Below are positions 1 to 7,562 of a stretch of DNA of 9,036 nt, one piece after another (within the stretch, counting starts at the first letter, position 1; every line of letters begins with the position of its first letter). Source of the stretch: Fidelibacterota bacterium. Lineage in GTDB: Bacteria; Fidelibacterota; Marinisomatia; Marinisomatales; J089. The stretch covers positions 1-9,036 of the forward strand of contig RFIZ01000279.1 in NCBI GenBank assembly GCA_003695105.1, in the 5' to 3' direction. A program made the translations under genes and the position numbers. The notes beneath the pieces are model-generated. The model ran no database searches. It worked only from the letters and a program-made list of their open reading frames with translations, and was not told the origin of the DNA.

Positions 1-112
1 GAGTCCGGGTATGTGGCTTCCGGCGGTTCTGGTACAGTTTCCGCCCCAGCACGGGTATGGCGGCGATCATCAGGACCACCGTCCCCAGAAGAACGAGCCC
101 AACCGTGCTCAT
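1..112 (-). CDS. Membrane-anchored protein of unknown function, N-terminal fragment
   Basis: Only the first 37 codons are in the window; the gene runs off its left edge. The start ATG overlaps the stop of the RND permease gene as ATGA, a 4-nt overlap typical of translational coupling. No strong Shine-Dalgarno sequence lies in front, which fits re-initiation by ribosomes finishing the pump gene. The visible protein begins MSTVGLVLLG, continues with one strongly hydrophobic stretch (about residues 4-23), then a basic segment rich in Arg and Lys (residues 24-36). This looks like a single N-terminal membrane anchor with the basic side in the cytoplasm, or the first segment of a larger membrane protein. 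It does not resemble the N-terminus of a second RND permease. No family is recognised. Co-transcription with the efflux operon is inferred from the overlap. Confidence 0.7.
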   Translation of the reverse strand, partial: MSTVGLVLLGTVVLMIAAIPVLGRKLYQNRRKPHTRT

Positions 113-3100
113 GACAGAATCACCGGATCCAGGTTTTCCGGACGTTCAATGCGGGCGCTGGTCACTTTACCTTTTTTCAGGGCCCGTCGCAGGAGGAATT
201 GTTCCAGCCCGACATAAATCGTGGGAATCAGGAACAAGGTGAGGAGAGTGGACACAAACAAGCCGCCGATCACCGCCCGGGCCATGGGGGACCAGATTTC
301 GGCACCGGAACCCAATTCCAGGGCCAGAGGGAGCATGGACAACACCGTCGTGAAAGCCGTCATCAGAATCGGACGCAGGCGACGGCGACCGCCGATCAGC
401 ACGGCCTCCCACAGGTCCCGGCCGTGTTTTTCCCGCTGCTGATTGATGTAGTCCACCAGCACAATGCCGTTGTTGACCACAATTCCCACCAGCAGGACGG
501 CCCCGATAAGAGCGGTCACGCTGAGCGTCGTGCCCGTGAGAAATAGTCCCCAGACTACTCCGATCAATGCCAGGGGAATGGTAAACATGATAATGAAGGG
601 ATCCAGCAGCGATTCAAACTGGGAAGCCATGACCATATAGACCAGGAAAATGGCGGCGATGATCGCCAGAAAGAGGTAGCCGAAGGATTCCATTTGATCC
701 TGGGCCGTTCCGCCGATCTCCCAGCGAAAATCGGGCGGGAAGGTGATCGACTCCATGCCGGACTGAATATCCCGGGTCACCGACTGCAGATCCCGTCCGC
801 TGACGGTGCAGGAAACCGTCACCACCCGGTCCTGATCCTCCCGGAAGACCGTTGTGGCTCCGTCTCCGGCTACGATTTTGGCCACATTGGCCAGGGGAAT
901 TTGAGCGCCGGTGGGTCCGGTAATGTAAACGTTTTCCAGATCGGCTTTCGAATCGCGGAAGGGTCGATCCAGCTGCATGAATACGTCATATTCGTTACCC
1001 CCTTCCCGGTACTTGGTGACTACGGTTCCCTTGATGCTGGATTCGATCGTCGTGGCGACCTGGGCCACCGACAGTCCCAGGGCGGAAATCCGGTCCCGGT
1101 CCAGATAAACCTGGTATTCCGGGCGGGGCGCGCTGTAGCTGGTCTGGACATCCACGACCCCGTCCACGCGCTGCATCAGGGCTTTTACCTGCTCTCCCAG
1201 CGACTCGGCCACGATCCGGTCATAGCCGAAAATTTTTACCTGGATATCTCCTTCTCCGCCCATTCCCGGCGGTCCGCTGTTGTCGTCGAACGTCACTTTG
1301 ATACCCGGCACTTCGGCAAATTTTTCACGCAACAGATCCTGGATCTCAAACTGGCTGCGATCCCGTTCCCCCACATCCGGCAGGGTGATCATCATCCGTC
1401 CTTTGTTCGATCCATTGGCGCCGAAAAAGGCTCCAAAGCCTTCCGCCGTACCGAAGCTGGAATAAATGTTGGTGGCTTCCGGCACATTCTCCCGCACAAT
1501 ACGCTCCAATTGGAGAAACGTCTGATCCGTAGATGCCAGGGAAGTTCCGCTGGCCCGCTCCACGTTAAAACCGATGAAGGATTGGTCCGATTTCCCCAGG
1601 AAATCACCGCCGATGACTTTGAACATGCCCATGGAGACGACAAAGACGACCAGCACGCCGGCCCAGAAAAGACGCTTATGCTGTAGCACCTTGTCCAGCC
1701 AATGTACATAACTGACTTCCATACGATACAAAAACCGTCCCAACGGTCCCGATTCACTGGGTTTTTTGAAACCGGAACGCCGGCCCAGGAAGCGGGAGGA
1801 CAACAGGGGAATCAGCGTCAGGGCCACAATCAGGGAGGTGGTCAGAGAAAAGACAATGGTCACCGCCATGTCATTGAACATGACGCCGGCGATACCCGGC
1901 ACGAACAGAATCGGAATGAACACGGCCAGGGTGGTCAAGGTGGACGCAATGATGGCCGTCGATACTTCCGAAGTGCCTTCATCCGCCGCTTGCTGAATGG
2001 ACACGCCGGATTCGTGATGACGGAAGATATTTTCCAGTACCACGATGGCGTTGTCCACCAGCATACCGATGGCCAGAGCCAGTCCGGCCATGGAAATAAT
2101 GTTCAGGGTCAGACCGCCCAGATCCATGACGAAAAAGGTCAGGATGACCGAAATGGGAATGGACACGGCCACAATCAGGGAACTGCGGATGTTGCGCAGG
2201 AAAAACAACAGTACCAAAAAGGCCATGAGAAAGGCCAGATAGGCCGTGTTTTTCAAATTGTTGATGGAACGGACGATAAAGGTGGAAAAGTCCACGATCG
2301 TTTCGAAATGGATCCCCTGTCCCACCTTGGCTTCGATTTTGGGCAGTTCTTTGCTGACCGCCCGAGCCGTCTGGACGGTGTTGGCGTCGTTCTGTTTCTG
2401 CACCAGCAATAACAGGGAAGCCTTGCCGTTATTCCGGATGATCTGGCGCTGTTCCTGAAACCCGTCTTCCACCCGGGCCACGTTTTTCAGATAGATCGGG
2501 ATGCCGTTTTTATTGCCGATCACCGTGTTACGGATCTGATCCACACTGGAATATTCACCGACAGTTTTGACGGAAAATTCTTCCTCCGATTCATCCACCA
2601 GTCCGGCGGGAATCTGGAGGTTCCCCATCCGCAAGACCTGGGCAATTCCGGACATGGACAACCCCTGGGCCGCCAGTTCATGGGGATTCACCAGAATCCG
2701 GATCTGCCGTTCCAGCCCCCCCTGAATGGAAACGCTGGCCACGCCATTGATCCGTTCCAGCCGGGGCTGGATCTGTTCTTCCACCAGCCGCCGCAACTGG
2801 GCCATACCCAGATCCCTGGAGCTGATGGCCAAATATTGAATCGGCTGCATGGACGGGTCGAAGGCGAAAGTGACCGGGTCACCGGCATCATCCGGGAGAT
2901 AATCCCGCACCAGATCGATCATTTTCCGTACATCGATCTCCGCCTGATCCATGTCCGTGCCCCAGTCGAATTCCAGGGTGATCACCGACGTCCCGGCTGT
3001 GGAGCGGGAGGAAATCCGTTTCACATTTTCCACTGAGACCACGGTTTTTTCCAACGGACGGGTGAGGACGTTTTCAATATCTTCCGGTCCTACGCCCTCA

Positions 3101-3252
3101 TACTGCGTGATAATCCCGATCACGGGGAAGGTGATATTGGGGTAGAGATCCAGTTTCAGGCTGGAGAGTCCAAAGAGTCCGAATCCCACGGCGATCAGGT
3201 AAATCATGGAGAAGGTGATCCTTCTCCGGATGGCTAATTTGGATAGAATCAT
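109..3252 (-). CDS. RND efflux permease, HAE1/AcrB-like inner-membrane pump
   Basis: This is the proton-driven inner-membrane pump of a tripartite efflux system. At 1047 residues it has the normal length for the HAE1 family. It shows the duplicated RND layout: TM1 at about residues 12-30, a large periplasmic porter/docking loop to about 335, TM2-TM6 at about 337-485, TM7 near 528-546, a second periplasmic loop to about 855, and TM8-TM12 at about 857-1020. Family landmarks include FDPSMQPIQY (131-140), VDNAIVVLENI in TM4 (399-409), NNGIVLVDYIN in TM10 (927-937) and RLRPILMT (958-965). Relative to AcrB, the TM4 Asp pair is Asp400-Asn401 and the TM10 Lys position is Asn, so it is not a textbook AcrB relay. 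Heavy-metal (CusA-type) transport is less likely, but the substrate is unknown. The start sits 7 nt after the adaptor gene stop, with AGGGG just upstream of the ATG and overlapping that stop. The stop overlaps the next gene by 4 nt. Confidence 0.95.
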   Translation of the reverse strand: MILSKLAIRRRITFSMIYLIAVGFGLFGLSSLKLDLYPNITFPVIGIITQYEGVGPEDIENVLTRPLEKTVVSVENVKRISSRSTAGTSVITLEFDWGTDMDQAEIDVRKMIDLVRDYLPDDAGDPVTFAFDPSMQPIQYLAISSRDLGMAQLRRLVEEQIQPRLERINGVASVSIQGGLERQIRILVNPHELAAQGLSMSGIAQVLRMGNLQIPAGLVDESEEEFSVKTVGEYSSVDQIRNTVIGNKNGIPIYLKNVARVEDGFQEQRQIIRNNGKASLLLLVQKQNDANTVQTARAVSKELPKIEAKVGQGIHFETIVDFSTFIVRSINNLKNTAYLAFLMAFLVLLFFLRNIRSSLIVAVSIPISVILTFFVMDLGGLTLNIISMAGLALAIGMLVDNAIVVLENIFRHHESGVSIQQAADEGTSEVSTAIIASTLTTLAVFIPILFVPGIAGVMFNDMAVTIVFSLTTSLIVALTLIPLLSSRFLGRRSGFKKPSESGPLGRFLYRMEVSYVHWLDKVLQHKRLFWAGVLVVFVVSMGMFKVIGGDFLGKSDQSFIGFNVERASGTSLASTDQTFLQLERIVRENVPEATNIYSSFGTAEGFGAFFGANGSNKGRMMITLPDVGERDRSQFEIQDLLREKFAEVPGIKVTFDDNSGPPGMGGEGDIQVKIFGYDRIVAESLGEQVKALMQRVDGVVDVQTSYSAPRPEYQVYLDRDRISALGLSVAQVATTIESSIKGTVVTKYREGGNEYDVFMQLDRPFRDSKADLENVYITGPTGAQIPLANVAKIVAGDGATTVFREDQDRVVTVSCTVSGRDLQSVTRDIQSGMESITFPPDFRWEIGGTAQDQMESFGYLFLAIIAAIFLVYMVMASQFESLLDPFIIMFTIPLALIGVVWGLFLTGTTLSVTALIGAVLLVGIVVNNGIVLVDYINQQREKHGRDLWEAVLIGGRRRLRPILMTAFTTVLSMLPLALELGSGAEIWSPMARAVIGGLFVSTLLTLFLIPTIYVGLEQFLLRRALKKGKVTSARIERPENLDPVILS

Positions 3253-3259
3253 TTTCCCC

Positions 3260-4399
3260 TCACTTCTCCTGGACCGATTCCGGTGTTACAATCTTGACCG
3301 GATCGTCATCTTCCAGTTGGTGTTGTCCCACGATGACCACCTGTTCCCCCTCCTCAAGTCCCGACACGATTTCGGTTTTATTGTCCTGTACAAATCCGAC
3401 GGTTACGGGACGAATGTGGGCGTGTCCGTCTTCCACCACGAACACAAAATGATCCGTCACCACCCGGGCGGTGGACAATTTACCGCCTTCATATTCCAGG
3501 CGGGTCTTTTCCAGGATACTGGCTTTGGACACCACCACCACGTTGTCATGCCGGTCCAGAATGACTTTCACGTTGGAGAACATCCCCGGGCGCAGCCGGT
3601 GATCGGGATTCGGTACCCGGATTTCGGCACTGGCTGTTCGCGTCAGCGGATTGAGAGCCGGGTTGACCCGGTTGACCTTCCCGGCAAAGATTTCACCCGG
3701 ATAAGCCGTAACCGACAGCAGAGCTGTCTGTCCCGCCTGAATCTCCGGGATCTGCCGTTCAATAATATTGATGAGAACCTTCACCGTATCCATATCGGCG
3801 ATCTCGAACAGAGGAATTTGGGGAGCCGCCTGGTCGCCCACATTCAGGGTACGCTGCACGATCACGCCCGCCAGGGGAGCCGTGATACGCGTATCCTGCA
3901 ATTGACTGCGGGCAGATGAAAGAGCGGCCTGCAACTGTTTCACCGATGAGCGTGCCGCATCCAGTTGGGTCCGGACCGCATCCATCTGGGACTGGCTGAC
4001 GGCCTTTTCCTGGTACAATTTGGCGATGCGGTCATACTCTTCCTGAGCATTTTGGAACTGGGACTGGGCTGCCTCCAGCCCGGCTTCCGCCTGGACCACG
4101 GCCTGATGGATCTTTTCCGTGTCGATGTCTGCCAGCAAGTCATTCTGTCGAACTTCATCACCGATGTCATGATACAGACGAACAATTTTATTGGGAACGG
4201 TGGAATACACTTTCACCGATTTATCCGCCACGATATCACCAAAGAAAGTGGCGGTTTTGGAGACGGAAGACCGAACTGCCGGTGCCACATTCACGGGATG
4301 GACCTTTTCCTTTTCCGAGACAGACTTTTGAGCACCGGGTTTCCCGCATCCGATCAGGATCAGCGTCAGGCTGAAAAGAGTTACGATTTGTTTATTCAT
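3260..4399 (-). CDS. RND membrane-fusion protein (periplasmic adaptor lipoprotein)
   Basis: This 379-residue adaptor should bridge the RND permease and the TolC-like channel in the periplasm. The N-terminus is a lipoprotein signal: MNKQ, a hydrophobic core, and lipobox Leu-Ile-Gly-Cys with Cys18 as the lipidation site; residue +2 is Gly. Next comes the adaptor fold in order: the first half of the barrel-sandwich (lipoyl-like) domain (about 60-97), an alpha-helical hairpin rich in Gln, Ala and Glu (about 98-168), the second lipoyl half with RITAPLAGVI and VGDQ (171-190), a beta-barrel (about 205-285, including NPLTRTASAEI and RLRPGMFSNV) and a membrane-proximal domain (about 288-370, ending GLEEGEQVVIVG). 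The hairpin is short to moderate, typical of AcrA-like proteins. The start lies 8 nt after the TolC-like gene stop, with AGGA overlapping that stop as a probable ribosome-binding site. The pairing with the pump gene 7 nt downstream supports the role. Confidence 0.95.
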   Translation of the reverse strand: MNKQIVTLFSLTLILIGCGKPGAQKSVSEKEKVHPVNVAPAVRSSVSKTATFFGDIVADKSVKVYSTVPNKIVRLYHDIGDEVRQNDLLADIDTEKIHQAVVQAEAGLEAAQSQFQNAQEEYDRIAKLYQEKAVSQSQMDAVRTQLDAARSSVKQLQAALSSARSQLQDTRITAPLAGVIVQRTLNVGDQAAPQIPLFEIADMDTVKVLINIIERQIPEIQAGQTALLSVTAYPGEIFAGKVNRVNPALNPLTRTASAEIRVPNPDHRLRPGMFSNVKVILDRHDNVVVVSKASILEKTRLEYEGGKLSTARVVTDHFVFVVEDGHAHIRPVTVGFVQDNKTEIVSGLEEGEQVVIVGQHQLEDDDPVKIVTPESVQEK

Positions 4400-4407
4400 G
4401 GGTCGTC

Positions 4408-5727
4408 CTATAATTGGTTAACGGCTTTTTCCAGACCGGACAAAGCCAGGTTGTATTCCAACAAAGATTGTTGATAGGTCATGCGTGCCTGATCCAGGGC
4501 CAGTTCCGCATTCATGACTTCCAATTGGGTGCTGGCTCCTTCGGCATAGCGCAATTTCGCCAGGCGAAAGGCCTCCTGAGCCTGTTCCACCAGTTTTTCC
4601 TGGGCAGTGACCTTTTCTTCCGCCTCCTTCATGGTATAATAGGCGCTTTCGATTTCCATCCGAATCCCCTGGAGAAAGGCCTCTTCCTGATCCTCCACTT
4701 CCCGGATACCGATCTTGGCCTGTTGGATTTTGGAGTGGGCCTCACCACCGTTGAACAACGGAATGCTCAGACTCAGAGAGGAATTGAAGGATTTGAAAAA
4801 ATCGTCTTTGGTGAACTGGCTGTTGTCCCGCTCACCCTGGTATTGATAGTCCGTGGCAAACTGGAGCGCCGGAGCAAGGGAAGAACGTGCCAGAACCAAT
4901 TGTTTTTTGGCCAGGGATTTCTGCAAGTCGATTTGCTGCGCTTCCGGGCGGTTTTCCACTGCCATCCGGAACAGGTCATCGACGGAATAACCACTCCAGT
5001 CGTTGGGACGGTATACCAGGGAATCGCGGGGAACCAGGGTAACTGTTTCGTCCAATCCCATCACCATTTTCAACCGGGACTCGGCCAAACGGGCGTTGTT
5101 CCGGGCGGAAATCACCTGGGGCTGATAGGTGGCCACCTGAACTTCGGCCCGCAGGACATCGAAATCGGACGATTTTCCCGCCGCCTGGAATTCTTTCACC
5201 TGGTTGAGGTTTTCCTGGGCGGTTTTGAGAGCCGCCTCCATCACCTGCACGGTCGACCGGGCGAAGAGATATCCCCAATAGGCGCTAATGGCATCCATCA
5301 GAATGTTCTCCTTCGTAGCCTGGGATTGAAGGTCGACCAGTTGAGCATTCAGTTTATTCATCTGATAGCCGGTCCACACCGCTCCGCCCACGAACAGAGG
5401 TTGTTTGATGTTGACTCCGGACACCAGGGTATGGTAGGAACCCATTTTGAAAGATATTTTTCCCGGCCCGGCGGGATTGTCAAAAAAGATGGTTGGCAGT
5501 TCCCAGGCGCGCTGATATCGGGAAAAGGCGCTGACCTTGGGGAGCAGGGCCGCCCGGGCTTCTTTCACCTGAGCCTGGGCCTTTTCCCGGGATTTCTCCG
5601 CCAGCTTCATCTGGGGATTGTTCTCCAACGCCAGTTGTCGTACCGTCGCCAGATCCACTTCCAGGGTCTGGGCCCCCAGAACGGTCAAAAGCAGGACCGG
5701 CCATAGGTTCAGATTCTTTTTAGGCAT
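4408..5727 (-). CDS. TolC-type outer-membrane efflux channel
   Basis: This 439-residue protein belongs to the outer-membrane efflux protein (TolC/OEP) family, whose trimers form the exit duct for RND pumps. A signal peptide is visible: MPKKN, a hydrophobic run LWPVLLLTVL, and a plausible cleavage after Ala19. The mature part has the expected internal duplication. Repeat one covers about residues 25-225, with the landmarks LALENNP (32-38), LLPKVSAFSRY (61-71) and QPLFVGG (109-115). Repeat two covers about 240-437, with the matching SIPLFNGGEAHSKI and then long helices ending in EGASTQLEVMNAELALDQAR. Both repeats contain the heptad-rich helices of the periplasmic barrel. The start ATG lies inside the end of the TetR gene (8-nt overlap, different frame). 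A strong Shine-Dalgarno sequence, GGAGGGGG, sits 6 nt upstream and supports this start. Being first among the structural genes, before the adaptor, is a less common order than adaptor-pump-channel but is well known. Confidence 0.94.
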   Translation of the reverse strand: MPKKNLNLWPVLLLTVLGAQTLEVDLATVRQLALENNPQMKLAEKSREKAQAQVKEARAALLPKVSAFSRYQRAWELPTIFFDNPAGPGKISFKMGSYHTLVSGVNIKQPLFVGGAVWTGYQMNKLNAQLVDLQSQATKENILMDAISAYWGYLFARSTVQVMEAALKTAQENLNQVKEFQAAGKSSDFDVLRAEVQVATYQPQVISARNNARLAESRLKMVMGLDETVTLVPRDSLVYRPNDWSGYSVDDLFRMAVENRPEAQQIDLQKSLAKKQLVLARSSLAPALQFATDYQYQGERDNSQFTKDDFFKSFNSSLSLSIPLFNGGEAHSKIQQAKIGIREVEDQEEAFLQGIRMEIESAYYTMKEAEEKVTAQEKLVEQAQEAFRLAKLRYAEGASTQLEVMNAELALDQARMTYQQSLLEYNLALSGLEKAVNQL

Positions 5728-6328
5728 GCCGCACCCCCTCCAATAAAATGTGGGTCAAATAGGATTTATACGCCGCCAGATCCATTTTGGACTGGGAAAT
5801 CATCCATTCCATCATGACGGCATTGTTGGTGCCGATCAGGGTCAGAGCCAGGGCCTTGATGAAATCCGGTTCGGCCTGGGGTAAAAACCGTGCCAGGGCC
5901 CTGGAATACACCTCAATGTAGCGCTGCCGGATCGCCAGCATCTGTTTCCGCAGGTTGCGGTGAGCCGGAGATTTCACCTTGGCCTGTTCGGCACTGGTAA
6001 TGCGAAAGAGATAATGCTGTTTCTTGGTTTCCTCCATGGCCACCGATACGGCGGTTTCGATCAATTCTTCCAGAGTGGCGGCGGCGGCGATTTTTTCCGC
6101 CACGGTTTCCACCAATTGCTGGAACCGTTCCTGGATCAGGGAAAAGAAGAGGTCTTCCTTGTTCTTGAAATAGAGGTAGATCGTGCCTTTGCTGATTTCA
6201 ATTTCTTCGGCCACCCGATCCAGGGAGGTGGCCGTATATCCGTCCCGGGCGAATAATTTTTCCGCCGCTTCCAGGATGGACTGACGCCGTTGTTCCTTCT
6301 CGCGTGATTTTCGATCTGAAATAGTCAT
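5720..6328 (-). CDS. TetR/AcrR-family transcriptional repressor
   Basis: This 202-residue protein is a typical TetR-family regulator, expected to act as a dimeric, ligand-released repressor of its own operon. The N-terminal DNA-binding domain is clear: helix 1 with ILEAAEKLFARDGY (18-31), then the helix-turn-helix at about 35-54 (TSLDRVAEEIEISKGTIYLYF), followed by KNKEDLF (55-61), the most conserved stretch of the family. The all-helical C-terminal part (about 65-200) is the ligand-binding and dimerisation region, where sequence does not predict the ligand. The KGTIYLYFKNKED stretch resembles FadR-like and many efflux-linked members, so a lipid-like or drug-like ligand are both possible. The start ATG has GGAG 5 nt upstream. 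Two inverted-repeat cores lie directly before the gene over its likely promoter, supporting autoregulation. The end overlaps the TolC-like gene by 8 nt, so the repressor is the first gene of the efflux operon. Confidence 0.94.
   Translation of the reverse strand: MTISDRKSREKEQRRQSILEAAEKLFARDGYTATSLDRVAEEIEISKGTIYLYFKNKEDLFFSLIQERFQQLVETVAEKIAAAATLEELIETAVSVAMEETKKQHYLFRITSAEQAKVKSPAHRNLRKQMLAIRQRYIEVYSRALARFLPQAEPDFIKALALTLIGTNNAVMMEWMISQSKMDLAAYKSYLTHILLEGVRHA
5734..5741 (-). promoter_or_regulatory. Strong ribosome-binding site of the TolC-like gene inside tetR
   Basis: The minus strand reads GGAGGGGG followed by a 6-nt spacer and the ATG of the TolC-like gene. The site lies within the last codons of the TetR gene. 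It fixes the channel gene start and shows that the channel has its own strong initiation signal despite the 8-nt gene overlap, which may allow more channel than repressor to be made from one message. Confidence 0.7.
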
Positions 6329-6342
6329 GTTTACTCCAAATA

Positions 6343-6375
6343 ACTGGTCAGTAAGTTACTGACTGTTCAGTCAGT
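6343..6375. promoter_or_regulatory. Probable TetR-family operator: two ACTG-NN-CAGT sites 19 bp apart
   Basis: Two copies of the inverted-repeat core ACTG-NN-CAGT are present, at 6343-6352 (centre GT) and 6362-6371 (centre TT), with start points 19 bp apart. The second extends to perfect 8-bp arms, ACTGACTG-TT-CAGTCAGT, at 6358-6375. The right half of the first and left half of the second also form a perfect 17-bp odd-centred palindrome at 6347-6363 (arms GTCAGTAA and TTACTGAC). Short inverted repeats of this type directly upstream of a tetR gene are the usual binding sites of the encoded regulator. Spacing of about two helical turns would let two dimers bind the same DNA face. Binding itself is inferred. 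Confidence 0.75.
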
Positions 6376-6381
6376 TTACAA
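6353..6381 (-). promoter_or_regulatory. Candidate sigma-70-type promoter of the tetR-efflux operon
   Basis: Read on the minus strand, TTGTAA (6381-6376) could serve as the -35 box and TAACTT (6358-6353) as the -10 box, with a 17-bp spacer. The match is moderate: four of six for the -35 and about three of six for the -10. Predicted transcription would begin some 15-20 nt before the tetR start codon, leaving room for the GGAG ribosome-binding site at 6337-6334. The spacer and the -10 box are covered by the inverted repeats, so a bound repressor would block RNA polymerase. It is the best-placed candidate in a 67-bp gap, not a confirmed promoter. Confidence 0.45.
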
Positions 6382-6395
6382 ACAAAAAAAAGAGG

Positions 6396-7499
6396 TCAGT
6401 CGGAAGCGGGTTGCACAGCTTGAGGGTCAAACCAGACGGTGAACACGGTCCCTTTTCCCTGTTCACTCCGGACCCGGAACCGGACCCGATTCAGGTCCAG
6501 ATAGCGTTTGGTGATGGCCAATCCCAATCCCACGCCCTGAAACTTCTTGGTGTAGCCGACGCTTTCCTGGGAAAAGATGGAATACAAATTCTGCAGGTAT
6601 TCGGAGGACATGCCGACACCGGTATCGGTGATTTCCAGGCGGTATTCTTCGCCGTCCGGTTCCAACCTGACGGCCACTTCCCCTTCCGGAGTAAATTTTA
6701 CCGCATTGTCCACCAGGTTGGAGAGAGCCTGGTAAATACAATACGGATCGGCATACAACGGCGCTTCGTCCAGGGAGCAGGTCAGCGTAAAGGTCAATCC
6801 CTTTTCTTCCGCCGCTTTCCGGTAGGTGTCGGCCACTTCCCGGACCTTGGACACCAGATCCAGTTCCTCCACTTTCAGCTGGAAGGTACCGGATTCAATC
6901 TGGGAAATATCCAGGATTTCATGCACCGTGCGCATCAACCGTTCCCCGTTCTGGCGGATGGCCCGGAAAAAGAACTGCTGTTCTTCATCCAGATAGTCCT
7001 TGGTCAGGTTTTCGATCAGTTCCGAAAACCCGATGATGGAATTCAGGGGAGTGCGGATTTCATGACTCATGTTGGCCAGAAACAAGGATTTCACCTTTTC
7101 CGACTGTTCCGCTTTCAGTTTGGCTTCCAACAAATCTTCTTCAATGCGTTTCAGGCGGGTAATATCGGTGGCATAAAAATGCACCACCCCCAGATCCTGG
7201 ATGGGGTGGCCCGACCAGAGCAGCACCTTGTTTTCCAGGGCCACTTCCTCGGCATAGATGTCCAGTTTTCCGGCCAGACTGTCCCGGATGAGGCGATCAC
7301 AATTCTGGGGCAGGATTTTCCGCACATCCTGATCGTCTCCCTGGAGTCGTTTCAACAGGTTTTCACAGGCCGGGTTCATATAGGTCACCCGGCACCGGCT
7401 ATCCAATTCGATGACCGGCAGTGGATTTCGCTCCGGAAAGGTGGCCAGGCGGCGATACCAGTCCGGACCCTCGCGCTCTAATCGGGATTGATCATTCAT
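6396..7499 (-). CDS. Soluble PAS-domain sensor histidine kinase
   Basis: This 367-residue kinase has no transmembrane segment or signal peptide and should be cytoplasmic. A PAS-type sensor domain covers about residues 20-115, ending in the common YATDITRLKRIEE junction. A charged helical linker that could form a coiled coil follows (about 115-143). The HisKA domain has the phospho-accepting His146 in MSHEIRTPLNSIIGFSELI, a form typical of hybrid-type and stand-alone PAS kinases. The HATPase domain is complete: N-box NLVDNAVKFTPEG (261-273), G1 box TDTGVGM (291-297), F-region YSIFSQE and G2 box GVGLGLAI (322-329). There is no attached receiver. The start has GGGAAG/AGGA-like sequence just upstream. 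It follows the receiver gene by a 63-nt gap in which I see no convincing promoter or terminator, so co-transcription with the upstream pair is likely but unproven. The receiver protein is the natural partner. Confidence 0.93.
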   Translation of the reverse strand: MNDQSRLEREGPDWYRRLATFPERNPLPVIELDSRCRVTYMNPACENLLKRLQGDDQDVRKILPQNCDRLIRDSLAGKLDIYAEEVALENKVLLWSGHPIQDLGVVHFYATDITRLKRIEEDLLEAKLKAEQSEKVKSLFLANMSHEIRTPLNSIIGFSELIENLTKDYLDEEQQFFFRAIRQNGERLMRTVHEILDISQIESGTFQLKVEELDLVSKVREVADTYRKAAEEKGLTFTLTCSLDEAPLYADPYCIYQALSNLVDNAVKFTPEGEVAVRLEPDGEEYRLEITDTGVGMSSEYLQNLYSIFSQESVGYTKKFQGVGLGLAITKRYLDLNRVRFRVRSEQGKGTVFTVWFDPQAVQPASD

Positions 7500-7562
7500 A
7501 CTTCCCGTCCTGAAAAGTGATAACGGTCGCTGGAAACTAAGGGGTACACTCGGAACAGACTG

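Noticed and set aside
694..1686. A 330-codon plus-strand open frame within the RND permease gene
   Set aside because: Phase-aligned with the permease codons and without recognisable domains; explained by the same codon avoidance.
4414..5706. A 430-codon open frame on the plus strand antisense to the TolC-like gene
   Set aside because: It is phase-aligned with the real gene, so its openness only reflects the absence of TTA, CTA and TCA codons in the sense strand. The sense frame has clear family motifs; the antisense product has none.
6384..6400. Intrinsic terminator after the second kinase
   Set aside because: The T-tract is present, but I could find only a 4-bp stem (AAGC/GCTT with a 10-nt loop) before it, too weak to support a terminator call.
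6411..7481. A 356-codon plus-strand open frame opposite the second histidine kinase
   Set aside because: Same phase-aligned mirror effect of codon bias; the sense strand encodes a complete kinase with all boxes, and the antisense product is a low-information His/Gln/Phe-rich sequence.
7500..7562. A separate promoter for the second kinase in the 63-nt gap
   Set aside because: A TATCAC-like hexamer is present but no acceptable -35 box lies at the right distance; not enough to report.
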